From contig JAQTZW010000003.1 in assembly GCA_028687575.1 (NCBI GenBank), positions 124,001-188,000 of the forward strand: a DNA stretch of 64,000 nucleotides, read 5' to 3'. Position numbers and translations under genes: made by a program. This document shows, piece by piece, positions 25,782 through 33,742 of this stretch. The DNA is from Gallionella sp. Lineage in GTDB: Bacteria; Pseudomonadota; Gammaproteobacteria; Burkholderiales; Gallionellaceae. The notes beneath the pieces were generated by a model. The model was not told where the DNA came from, did no database searches, and was given only the letters and a program-made list of their open reading frames with translations. Within the stretch, counting starts at the first letter, position 1; every line of letters begins with the position of its first letter.

Positions 25782-28562
25782 CTATAATTGTTTCAGCAAC
25801 ACCCGAGCTTCTTCGAGTTTAGGATAATTCTTGCCGGTTGCCAGAACTTGTTCCAGTTCCTTGCGCGCTTGCTCCTTGTCGCCGGCCTTGAGCAGGGCCT
25901 GTGCCAGGTGGTAGTGCATTTCGGCAGCCTGCGGGGCGATGGTTGTGGCTTTTTTCAGCAACTCGGTTGCGCGCTTGGTGTCACCTTGTTCAAGCAGCAG
26001 CCAGCCCAGCGTATCCAGCACAGCCGGATTTTCCGGCTCCAGCTTGTAAGCTTTCTCAGCCAGTTCGGAAGCACGTTTATCCTTCAGTTCCTGGTATACC
26101 CAGGCCAAATTGTTGAGCGCCACAATATGGTTGGGAAATTGACGCAGCACGACCTGATAATGCTCGGCGGCGGCTTGCAGTTGGTTGGCCTCGGTGTCGA
26201 GTGCGGCCTGATAGAGGCGTGTGGCGATGTCGTCCGGATGGTCCTTCATCCAGCGTGCTAGGCGGATGTCGGCCACGGCTTTCTTGCCTGCACTGACCAG
26301 TGAAGTATGCAGCTTCGTCATAACCAGGCCGGACGGGGCGAGTGTCAGGGTGTGTTCGAAGACGCTCGCGGCCTGATCGAATTTTTTCTGTTGCATCAAC
26401 ACATTGCCTTGCAGTTCAAAACCGACGGGTGATTTGGGCGACTTGCGCTGCATCCGGTCGGCGATGGAAAGTGCCTTGTCGAAATTGCCCAGGCTGGATT
26501 CCAGCGTGGCGAGCGCAAGCTGCGCCTCAAGCAAGTCTGGCTGAGCGGATACCGCCTTGATGAGGGCATCTCTTGCCGCATTGTTGTTTTTCAGGTCCAG
26601 TTGAATTCTGGCGATGCGCATCTGGACTGCGCCCGATTGGGGTCTGGCGGCAGCGACCTTGGCGTAAGTTTCCAGCGCGGCATTCTTGTCATTGTTGGCG
26701 TACTGGGCCAATGCCAGCAGGTCGAGGAATTCGGCATTGCCGGAGTTGGTGCCCTGCAGTTTCTGTGCAAGGTCAAGTGCCTGCTTGTTCTCGCCGATAC
26801 GCAGGTAATGGGTGATGAGTTGCAGCGAAGGCAGTAGTAAATCCGGATTTTCCTTGCTGGCTTGCTCCAGCCAGCGGGTAGATTCGGCGGTGTTCCCTTG
26901 CAAAAGCGCCAAGTTGGACAGTGCGGTCATGACCTGGATGTTCTTTTTGTCTTTTCCCAACATGGTTTCGAAACGCTTCTTGGTGGCTTCGGGGTGTTTG
27001 GCTTGCATATCCATCTGAGTCAGGCTTTCGGCGGCGGCCAGATTCAGTGGGTCAAGCGTGAGGGACTTCTCATAGCTGGTGCGCGCATTGGCAAGGTCGT
27101 TCTTGCCGAGGTAAGCAGCGCCTTTCATATTCTGTGCAATGACGTTGTTCGGTTCAGTCTTCTCAATCGCCGATGCCGTTGCCAGTGCCTTGTCATACTG
27201 TTTCAGACGCAATTGGGTCATGCCCAGCATGACAGCGGATTGTGGTGTCCGAGTGTTTAGCTTTGCGCCCAATTCCAGTTCGGCAATGGCGCGCTCGTTT
27301 TCGCCCTGCGCCAGCTTGCTCATGCCCAGCGCGGTGTGCAGCTCTCCTTCCTTGGGTGATAAGGCGCTGGCCTTGCCAAGCACTTCGGTGGCATGCACAT
27401 AATCCCCGCTTTGCATGTAGGCATCCCCCAGCAAGGTGAGCAACTGAATATCTTCCGGTGCGGTTTCGAGCGACTGGTTCATCATGGCAATCGCGGCGGG
27501 TATCTGCGCGGTGCGCAGCATGACCGTGGCGAGCAGTTTCGTGGCAAAAATATTTCCGGGATATTTTGTCAGATACTTGCGTAAATGTTGCTCGGCTTGC
27601 GGGTAAGAGCCCAGCGCGATTTGCACCGTACCTGCCAACAGTACCGTGGGCATATGATCTGGTGCTGCGCTGAGGATTTTTTGAATGGATTCCAGCGCGG
27701 CTGCAGGCCTGTCTTGGCGTGAATCGAGTAGCGCCTGAGCGTAGAACACTATCAGGTTTTTCGGGCCGGCTTTGCGTGCGGCATCAATATTGGCCTTGGC
27801 TTCGATGAATTTGCCGTCGGAGATTTGCATGATGGCCAGGTTGACCAAGGCGCCGACATTGCCCGGCTGGAACTTCAAAATTTGCTGGTAAGCCGCGATA
27901 GCCTCGTCATTTTTGCCCTGAGAGCGTTTAAGGTCGCCCTTGAACAACCATACATCGGTATTTTGGGGATTCTGCTGGATAGCCTGATCGGCGAGGATGG
28001 TGGCTTGTTCCACATTTTTCGTGAACAACGCATAACGCGACAGACCGAGCAGTGCGCCGGGGAAGCCGGGGCTGACTTTCAGCGCCTGTTCGAAAGCAGC
28101 TTGTGCCTCTGCCCCTTTGTTCAACCCCAGAAATGCGTTGCCGCGCAGCGTCAGTAACTCGGGCGTAAGCAGTTTGGCATCCAGTTTTTGGGTTTCGTCT
28201 ATGACTTCCTGCCAGTGTTCCTGTGCCAGAAATGCTACGGACAGTTCCGGCAGCACCTTGTCAGCAGCGTAGCCAAGTTTCAGCGCCCAGCGCAGTTCTT
28301 TTTCGGCTGAGGCTGAATCTCCGACTTTGTTATAAATTGTTCCCAGCAGAAAGCGCGCATCAGCATTGTCGGGGCTTTTTTGCAGCGCATTCTTCAACTG
28401 GATGATGGCCGCCGGTTGATCACCTTTGGTTTGATATTGCCGCGCCTCGTCAATCAGCGATTCGGCGCTCTGGAACTTGTTGCAGGCAGTCACCCCACCC
28501 ATCAGCAGTGATGCGACCAGAAGCGTGAGCGTTGCTTTGCGTTGCGGGCCAATCTTGGACAT
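25782..28562 (-). CDS. prsT: PEP-CTERM system TPR-repeat lipoprotein PrsT
   Basis: A 926-residue lipoprotein with a lipobox near residue 27 (LLMGGVTACNKF) followed by at least 20 tetratricopeptide repeats to the C terminus (recognisable units such as AIIQLKNALQKSPDNADARF). Size, lipobox and repeat architecture match TIGR02917, the PrsT protein of exosortase-A loci. It is thought to be an envelope scaffold coordinating polysaccharide export or PEP-CTERM protein sorting. A strong AGGAG precedes the ATG at 28562. The regulators PrsK and PrsR, often adjacent, are not seen in the window. Confidence 0.92.
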   Translation of the reverse strand: MSKIGPQRKATLTLLVASLLMGGVTACNKFQSAESLIDEARQYQTKGDQPAAIIQLKNALQKSPDNADARFLLGTIYNKVGDSASAEKELRWALKLGYAADKVLPELSVAFLAQEHWQEVIDETQKLDAKLLTPELLTLRGNAFLGLNKGAEAQAAFEQALKVSPGFPGALLGLSRYALFTKNVEQATILADQAIQQNPQNTDVWLFKGDLKRSQGKNDEAIAAYQQILKFQPGNVGALVNLAIMQISDGKFIEAKANIDAARKAGPKNLIVFYAQALLDSRQDRPAAALESIQKILSAAPDHMPTVLLAGTVQIALGSYPQAEQHLRKYLTKYPGNIFATKLLATVMLRTAQIPAAIAMMNQSLETAPEDIQLLTLLGDAYMQSGDYVHATEVLGKASALSPKEGELHTALGMSKLAQGENERAIAELELGAKLNTRTPQSAVMLGMTQLRLKQYDKALATASAIEKTEPNNVIAQNMKGAAYLGKNDLANARTSYEKSLTLDPLNLAAAESLTQMDMQAKHPEATKKRFETMLGKDKKNIQVMTALSNLALLQGNTAESTRWLEQASKENPDLLLPSLQLITHYLRIGENKQALDLAQKLQGTNSGNAEFLDLLALAQYANNDKNAALETYAKVAAARPQSGAVQMRIARIQLDLKNNNAARDALIKAVSAQPDLLEAQLALATLESSLGNFDKALSIADRMQRKSPKSPVGFELQGNVLMQQKKFDQAASVFEHTLTLAPSGLVMTKLHTSLVSAGKKAVADIRLARWMKDHPDDIATRLYQAALDTEANQLQAAAEHYQVVLRQFPNHIVALNNLAWVYQELKDKRASELAEKAYKLEPENPAVLDTLGWLLLEQGDTKRATELLKKATTIAPQAAEMHYHLAQALLKAGDKEQARKELEQVLATGKNYPKLEEARVLLKQL

Positions 28563-28724
28563 GAACTACTCCTGTTTGAATGTTGTGGTGCGCGGATTTC
28601 AATTCGGGATACTGGGTTGTCACCGGCAAGTCTACAGAGGATTGCCCAGCGTCGGTTGTGGCGTGTAGTCCGTTATGCTTGAGCTGATTTTACCCGAGTT
28701 GCCTGTATTACCATCCTGTTGATG

Positions 28725-28745
28725 CACGCATGCCATTCATGCGTG
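28725..28745. promoter_or_regulatory. Inverted repeat upstream of prsT
   Basis: Perfect 8-base arms CACGCATG and CATGCGTG separated by five bases, located about 165 bases before the prsT start codon and 70 bases past the end of the nucleotidyltransferase gene. No T tract follows on either strand, so an operator is more likely than a terminator. The rest of the 250-base intergenic stretch shows nothing else I can support. Confidence 0.35.
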
Positions 28746-28812
28746 TCCCGTGCGCAAAAGTGGGGGCTAATTTAACAGACAAATTTGTACGCGACAATGC
28801 GCTTGCCAAGCG

Positions 28813-29955
28813 TCATTTCCTGAATTTTCGCGAGATTGTTCTGCCTTCCGCTTCGTTTGCACGCATTTTTTCGAAATCACTTTCACGCAGCTTGTCCGGA
28901 GAGAGGAATGCTTTGTGGAATAGATGTCTGGCCAGTAGCACGGGCGGCATGCGCAGCCAGTTGGCGCGCAGGTATAGCAGTTGGCGGGCAATGGCTGACA
29001 GATGATCCGAACAACTAGGATGGTCAGGCAATAAGGCACGGGTGTACAGCATGTCCATCAGCGCCAATAACGCAGCATTCGGGCCGGCGAGCCCGGCAGT
29101 GGTAGCTTGCGGCAGCGGGGTTTGCAGCAACCGTGCGGCGTAGCGCAGCGCATAGAATAGCGGGCGTGTCAGTTCGAGTTCTGCGGCACGCCCGGTCAGG
29201 TCGTGCCAGAACGAGGGCGTAGCGCCAAAATGACGCAGCAGGCTGTCTATGTCCAGCAGATCGCGCAGCCCATTGTCCAGTTCGCCCTCGTGGAACAGGT
29301 GGCAGGCCGCATGCAGCACCATATCTGCCGGTGCCAGTACCGCCAGGTCGCCAGGTTGCGTTAATTTTGTCGCGGCTTTTATCAGCTTTGCCGAGTCGGG
29401 ATGAATGGCGGCCGTTTCGGGCAGGATGGCATGGTGTACGTCGAGTACCGTCATGCGTCTGACATGCTGCATCGGCGGCAGTTCGTGCATCCAGGTGCGG
29501 TAGTAATGCTGGTCGTAGGCGTCATGGTGGGTGGTCGCCCAGCCCTGCATCATCAGCGCGGCTTCGACCTGATTCACGGTTTCCTTGGGCACCAGGATGT
29601 CTATATCCGAAAAGATGCGACCCCGCGCAGTCGGCAGTCCTGACATCACATAAGCCGCCCCCTTGAGCAGGATGACGGGAATACCGGTCTGTTCCAGTGC
29701 GCGGCGGATCTGGGTGACTTCCCATTGCACTGCCAGCGCGTGTCGTTCAAAAACTGCATGTGACCAGTCGAGATGGCGACGCGGCTGTTCCGGTACTTTA
29801 TCCAGCAGGCCGCGCTCGGCGAGCAGCGCATGCAGGCTGGACAGCAAGCCACCACGCCGTGCCTGACGCAACAGTAGATCCCAATCGGCAAGATACAGGT
29901 CAGCCAGCGCCTCGGGGGTACGGAAAGCAGTCAGGATCAGGGGGGTAGCTTTCAC
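28813..29955 (-). CDS. Nucleotidyltransferase family protein (PF14907-like) of the HPr-rel-A cassette
   Basis: A 380-residue protein of the nucleotidyltransferase superfamily. The core is IPVILLKGAAYVM followed by GRIFSDIDILVP, giving the Asp-x-Asp metal pair at residues 117 and 119, then VLDVHHAI with a possible third acidic residue. A helical C-terminal region follows. It begins with GTG overlapping the stop of the HprK-like gene by four bases and is the last gene of a four-gene operon. In related cassettes such a protein accompanies an HprK-like kinase and a PqqD-like peptide chaperone, so it may nucleotidylate a peptide or protein. The substrate is unknown. Confidence 0.8.
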   Translation of the reverse strand: MKATPLILTAFRTPEALADLYLADWDLLLRQARRGGLLSSLHALLAERGLLDKVPEQPRRHLDWSHAVFERHALAVQWEVTQIRRALEQTGIPVILLKGAAYVMSGLPTARGRIFSDIDILVPKETVNQVEAALMMQGWATTHHDAYDQHYYRTWMHELPPMQHVRRMTVLDVHHAILPETAAIHPDSAKLIKAATKLTQPGDLAVLAPADMVLHAACHLFHEGELDNGLRDLLDIDSLLRHFGATPSFWHDLTGRAAELELTRPLFYALRYAARLLQTPLPQATTAGLAGPNAALLALMDMLYTRALLPDHPSCSDHLSAIARQLLYLRANWLRMPPVLLARHLFHKAFLSPDKLRESDFEKMRANEAEGRTISRKFRK

Positions 29956-30884
29956 TTCGGTATGTTGTCAGTCGGCAAGCTGTTAAACAGGGCGACTGCC
30001 TCGTCCAGATTGCTGTAGGTGAAGTCGTAGCACAGACAGGAGCCGACCAGTTTCGTCAGGGTGTCGAAGCCGCGCGTACCCAGCAAGCTGTAATTGAACG
30101 AATTGTCGGCGATGCGCATGAAGGTACGCGACTGCGAGACGGGTTCGAGTCTGGTGGTCGCGTCGGCCTGATATTTCGGGAAAATCACCCAGGCGGCACT
30201 GGCGGCTTCCTGCGCGCGCGCCACACTATTGCAAGGGGGTTGCATATGCGCGACCGTGCCTTTTAATGTGTCGCTCACCGGGCGGCTAAACACCGCAGCC
30301 GGGGCGTAATCGCGGAGAATGTCTATAGACTGGTTTTTCAGGCTGACCGGGCGGGGCAGCGGGATGAGGCGGCCATCCGTCAAGCGCACCAGCGCCAGTT
30401 CGTCTGTCAGCAGTCGCCAGCCGCGCTGCACCAGTGCGGCGCACAGCGTGCTTTTCCCGGAGCCGGGTGGAGCGGGCAGGATGGCGGCAAAACCATTCTT
30501 TTCAATCACCGCCGCGTGGATGATCAGGAGGTCGTTGGCATGAGCGGATACGCACCAGTTCAGCCCCCATTCCAGCAGCGGAAACGCCTGATCCAGCGGC
30601 AGCGGCTTGAAAGGCGACGCGCCGTCGAACAGGAACATGGCCTGTGGTTTGAACCAGCGCCGCAAGTTGGTCGGCTGCGCGATTTGGATGTGGAAATCGG
30701 CAAAGGCATGTGCTTCAGCGCCAAAATCTTCCAACGGATAGTCCGCATAAAGCAGGCTGATGTCTGCGGCCACGCTGCGTATCGTCGTCTGGATGCGGCT
30801 CACGAACGGCCCGGTGCGCAGCCACAGACCGTTCTGATTCAGGCGGCATTCAAGTTCGGCCAGGGGGAGTGCGGCGACATTCAA
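29952..30884 (-). CDS. HprK-related kinase A
   Basis: A 310-residue kinase-like protein related to the C-terminal domain of HPr kinase/phosphorylase (TIGR04352-like). The P-loop is PAPPGSGKSTL (residues 138-147), followed by WRLLTDELALV carrying the Asp-Glu pair of the HprK fold. True HprK has an N-terminal domain and a PTS partner; neither is seen here, so the target is probably a protein or peptide held by the PqqD-like partner encoded two bases upstream. The only in-frame start near the operon junction is a TTG at 30884. It overlaps the nucleotidyltransferase gene downstream by four bases. Confidence 0.85.
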   Translation of the reverse strand: MNVAALPLAELECRLNQNGLWLRTGPFVSRIQTTIRSVAADISLLYADYPLEDFGAEAHAFADFHIQIAQPTNLRRWFKPQAMFLFDGASPFKPLPLDQAFPLLEWGLNWCVSAHANDLLIIHAAVIEKNGFAAILPAPPGSGKSTLCAALVQRGWRLLTDELALVRLTDGRLIPLPRPVSLKNQSIDILRDYAPAAVFSRPVSDTLKGTVAHMQPPCNSVARAQEAASAAWVIFPKYQADATTRLEPVSQSRTFMRIADNSFNYSLLGTRGFDTLTKLVGSCLCYDFTYSNLDEAVALFNSLPTDNIPK

Positions 30885-30886
30885 GA

Positions 30887-31225
30887 TCAGCGGTGCTCTA
30901 TCAGGGAGAGCTTGTTGAGGTCGGAAAGTATGCGATGCATTTCCAGCATGAATTCCGTGCTGGACCTGACCCCCATCATGGCAGCGAGCGATCTGCTCAG
31001 TGATTGCGTATCTGTCACTGCCTGTTGCAGAGCCATCAGGATATGGGCGGCCGCCTTGCCGATCAGGTGGGTGTCGCCGGAAAGGGCATGATAGACCACA
31101 TATTCATCACCCCAGCAACTGAAATGCAGCGAGTCGGCGATACGCCACTCGCGATGCGCTTCCAGCATCGGCATGAATGATCCGGACAACATGAATGCCT
31201 GCGAGGAAGTGGGGTTGAAGTTCAT
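30887..31225 (-). CDS. PqqD-family peptide chaperone of the HPr-rel-A system
   Basis: A 112-residue protein with a PqqD-like winged-helix pattern: WGDEYVVYHALSGDTHLIG, then AAAHILMALQQAVTDTQSLS and a C-terminal LSDLNKLSLIEHR. PqqD-type proteins bind a substrate peptide and present it to modifying enzymes, so a peptide or protein substrate for the neighbouring kinase and nucleotidyltransferase is likely. The ATG at 31225 overlaps the stop of the Ser-rich gene by four bases. The open frame continues upstream to 31312 but lies over the Ser-rich gene. Confidence 0.82.
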   Translation of the reverse strand: MNFNPTSSQAFMLSGSFMPMLEAHREWRIADSLHFSCWGDEYVVYHALSGDTHLIGKAAAHILMALQQAVTDTQSLSRSLAAMMGVRSSTEFMLEMHRILSDLNKLSLIEHR

Positions 31226-31986
31226 GAGAAGGTGGATTGCAGATAGGATACGATATCCGGCGCATACCATTGCACACCGGCTGTTGGCTCGAAATAACCT
31301 TTGCGGTTCCATTCATTGTAGATACTGAACAGGACGTTCTCGGTTAGTACCGGGGTATATCCGGACTTCAGGTTGAGCATCGCGGCGACAAGGTGTGCGC
31401 CGAGCTGGTAGGGATCTTGGTTGCCGTTCAGCCAGATCACCTGCATCATCGAATATTGGGCGTAAATCGAGCCATTGCCGTAGCAATTAAATACATCGCG
31501 GAAGTTCGTGCCCTCACTCCAGTCCGTAGCCTTGGTGCAGGTGTTCAGTTTCAGCGATGAAGCAGCCGAGTTGGAATCGGAGGACGAATCCGAACTAGAG
31601 GATTTCGACGAGGAATCCGAACTAGAGGATTTCGACGAGGAATCCTGGCTTGATGTATTGGAGTAGGAACTTCCGCATTTGCCGGCTTGATACGGGCCAG
31701 GCCAGCTTTCAGGGTGGGTGCCCCAGTATCCGGGCGACAAGCCGCTGCAACTGGATGGGGTGCCGTGCGCGCTGGCATTGCCGGAAAGAAATCCTGAGGG
31801 GGAGTGGCACACTAGATTCCCGCCCAGTGCCGAGCGGCTGGAAAGTGTCAGCAGTACGCCTGACACCGCCAATCCTGATTTCGCGAAATTCCTGCGTGAG
31901 ATGTCAACAGGCCGAATCGGCTCGGCGATGCGTTCCCAAGGGTCTGGCTGGGGGGGATTCGTGCCAGTCTGTTGTTCAGTCTTCAT
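31222..31986 (-). CDS. Tat-signal Ser/Asp-rich secreted protein, probable cargo of the HPr-rel-A operon
   Basis: A 254-residue protein with a twin-arginine signal: SRRNFAKSG (RR at residues 31-32), a hydrophobic stretch and SALGG. The mature part has CSGLSPGYWGTHPESWP, a motif type known from bacterial surface proteins, then a Ser/Asp/Lys low-complexity linker (about residues 110-145) made partly of SSKSSSSDS repeats. The conserved-looking C-terminal domain of about 100 residues ends YAPDIVSYLQSTFS. Five Cys lie in the mature sequence. I chose the ATG at 31986 for its GGAAA site; another ATG lies 12 bases upstream. Being first in an operon with a PqqD-like chaperone, kinase and nucleotidyltransferase, it is a natural candidate for their substrate. 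Confidence 0.72.
   Translation of the reverse strand: MKTEQQTGTNPPQPDPWERIAEPIRPVDISRRNFAKSGLAVSGVLLTLSSRSALGGNLVCHSPSGFLSGNASAHGTPSSCSGLSPGYWGTHPESWPGPYQAGKCGSSYSNTSSQDSSSKSSSSDSSSKSSSSDSSSDSNSAASSLKLNTCTKATDWSEGTNFRDVFNCYGNGSIYAQYSMMQVIWLNGNQDPYQLGAHLVAAMLNLKSGYTPVLTENVLFSIYNEWNRKGYFEPTAGVQWYAPDIVSYLQSTFS
31586..31645. repeat. 27-bp tandem repeat in the Ser-rich gene
   Basis: Two perfect copies of a 27-base unit (31586-31612 and 31613-31639), with the first six bases of a third copy at 31640-31645. The unit encodes nine residues (SSKSSSSDS in one register) and builds the low-complexity linker. Perfect DNA identity suggests recent duplication and possible length variation. Confidence 0.9.
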
Positions 31987-32361
31987 CGCTGTTTCCATTG
32001 AGTATTAGTCGCGCCGGAGCATTTGCTGTGCGGGCTGCACGGAACGCAATCCGGGCAGGCGAGCGACGACAATTGCCGAGGCATTATATTTAATATCGGC
32101 GCGGTATGCCCGAACTTTATGAAACTATCTGCCTGAAAAACAACAGATTAGATATTGAGCGACAGGCTGTGTGCGCGTTTTTCCATGTAATCGCCAAGAA
32201 ATGCAATCGTGTCGGCTATAATCGCCCGGCAAATGGAAGGATGGGGTGGATTGTATTCGCTTGCGGGCGTGATTCCCCAACCGGCTGCATACACCAAAAT
32301 GGAAATCGTCCTGCTGCAGGCAGTTGGCGCAGCAGGCGCATCAAATCTCAAGGAGCGATAC
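31987..32361. other. Intergenic region between the Ser-rich operon and ssb
   Basis: A 375-base divergent gap without a supported gene. It must contain promoters for the leftward operon and for ssb. A perfect TATAAT occurs at 32217-32222 on the plus strand, 140 bases before ssb, but no acceptable -35 box lies 16-18 bases upstream. No RNA gene or strong hairpin was found. Confidence 0.5.
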
Positions 32362-32838
32362 GTGTCTGTAAATAAAGTGATCTTGATCGGACGTCTGGGC
32401 AAAGACCCGGAAACCCGTTACATGCCGAACGGCGAGGCGGTGACCAACGTCACGCTGGCCACTTCTGAAAACTACAAGGACAAGAGCGGCGTCAAGCAGG
32501 AACGCACTGAGTGGCACAATCTGGTGTTCTATCGCCGCTTGGCAGAGATTGCCGGCGAGTACCTGAAGAAAGGCTCGATGATCTATGTCGAAGGCCGAAT
32601 CCAGACCCGCAAATGGCAGGACAAGGAAGGCAAAGACCGCTACACCACAGAAATCATCGTCAACGAGATGACCATGCTGGGCGGAAAGTCGTCCGGGCCG
32701 GGCAGTTTCGAAGTGGTGGAGAACCAGTCCGCACCAGCACGCTCAGCCGCACCCGCCAGATCCGCCCCGGCAGCCGCGCCGCAAAGCTCTGCACCCGCGC
32801 GGAATTTCGACAACTTCGACGACGATATCCCGTTCTAA
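32362..32838 (+). CDS. ssb: Single-stranded DNA-binding protein
   Basis: A 158-residue SSB. The N-terminal OB fold (about residues 1-110) has [39 protein letters not shown] and [22 protein letters not shown] flexible Ala/Pro/Ser linker follows, and the acidic tip ends DDDIPF, which recruits repair and replication partners. It coats single-stranded DNA during replication, repair and recombination. The start is a GTG at 32362 with AAGGAG seven bases upstream; the frame upstream of it is spurious. It is a stand-alone gene ending in a terminator. Confidence 0.97.
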   Translation: MSVNKVILIGRLGKDPETRYMPNGEAVTNVTLATSENYKDKSGVKQERTEWHNLVFYRRLAEIAGEYLKKGSMIYVEGRIQTRKWQDKEGKDRYTTEIIVNEMTMLGGKSSGPGSFEVVENQSAPARSAAPARSAPAAAPQSSAPARNFDNFDDDIPF

Positions 32839-32882
32839 TCCGTACGTTCTCATCGTGGTGAATTTTCCAAAAAAAGATACGC

Positions 32883-32914
32883 AAGGCCTCGTTTTTACGG
32901 GGTCTTTTGTTTTT
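32883..32914 (+). terminator. Rho-independent terminator after ssb
   Basis: A nine-base stem (AAGGCCTCG paired with CGGGGTCTT, including two G-U pairs), a six-base loop, then TTTTGTTTTT. It lies 45 bases past the ssb stop codon and separates ssb from the next operon. Confidence 0.8.
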
Positions 32915-33054
32915 CTGGCACGGTGGCTTCAGCAGTGCGATCCGGAAAGTTGCGCCACAGGACGTTCCTGACGGATGCTGGTCCATCCCGTCTAAAGCTG
33001 CGGGCAAATCGGAATGGTTTTGGGTGACAAATGCAATTTCGTAAGGGAGGGAAC

Positions 33055-33720
33055 ATGCTGAGGAAAATCAGGACGGGCGCAACGCTGGCGCTGTTACTGG
33101 CAGCGCTGACCAACCCGCTGGCGGCTGCTGCGGCAAATGTGGCAGCGCGCGACGGCGATCTTTATTACCGCGACGGGCATCAGGCGGAACGCCGGTTGAC
33201 GCATGACGGCGGCAACGAACAGCCCGCGCTGTCGCCGGACGGACAATGGCTGGCGTTCGTGCATGTGTTTCCCCCGGCAGGCGGCGACGACAGCGCGGAG
33301 ACCAGCGAGCTTTGGCTGATGCGCGCCGACGGCAGCGGCAGGCGGCGGCTGACCGCCGTTGCCGCCAGCGACGATCCGCAGGGCGATCTGTCGCGGGTGT
33401 CGAATCCGGCGTTCTCGCCCGATGGCGGCACGCTCTATTTCATGGCGCGCGCTTGGGCCACCTCGGATGCGATTCACGCCGTGGAACTCGCCAGCGGCAA
33501 GCAGCGCTTCCTCTGCGACGGCAATTCGCTGGATGTCATAACGGCGGGCCGGCTGACCGGGCATCTGATCGTGGAGAAGCACAAATACCCTTCCAACGGC
33601 CCAGCCTACGACGCGCAATGGCTGATCAGTCCGCAAGGGCGCGAGATCCGCAGGTTGAGGGAGGCCGAGGCGCGCAGGTTGCTGAAAGCCCCAGCGGTCC
33701 AACCCTCTGCACCCCGATAA
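33055..33720 (+). CDS. Periplasmic TolB-like beta-propeller (PD40) protein
   Basis: A 221-residue secreted protein with a signal peptide (LALLLAALTNPLAAAAA) and WD40-like PD40 repeats of the TolB type: NEQPALSPDGQWLAFV, then SNPAFSPDGGTLYFMARAW and LWLMRADGSGRRRLT. Only about three to four blades are visible, fewer than a closed propeller, so it may oligomerise or be a partial propeller. The ATG at 33055 follows a strong AGGGAGG. It precedes the CHAT-domain gene by 22 bases, implying co-expression. It is probably an adaptor in the periplasm; no enzyme motif is seen. Confidence 0.75.
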   Translation: MLRKIRTGATLALLLAALTNPLAAAAANVAARDGDLYYRDGHQAERRLTHDGGNEQPALSPDGQWLAFVHVFPPAGGDDSAETSELWLMRADGSGRRRLTAVAASDDPQGDLSRVSNPAFSPDGGTLYFMARAWATSDAIHAVELASGKQRFLCDGNSLDVITAGRLTGHLIVEKHKYPSNGPAYDAQWLISPQGREIRRLREAEARRLLKAPAVQPSAPR

Positions 33721-33742
33721 CCGATAACTGAAAAGGGAGCCC

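Noticed and set aside
28725-28745. The hairpin after the nucleotidyltransferase gene as a terminator.
   Set aside because: No T tract follows on either strand; kept as an inverted repeat only.
32217-32222. A perfect TATAAT upstream of ssb.
   Set aside because: No -35-like hexamer occurs 16-18 bases upstream and there is no extended -10 TG, so I did not list it as a promoter.
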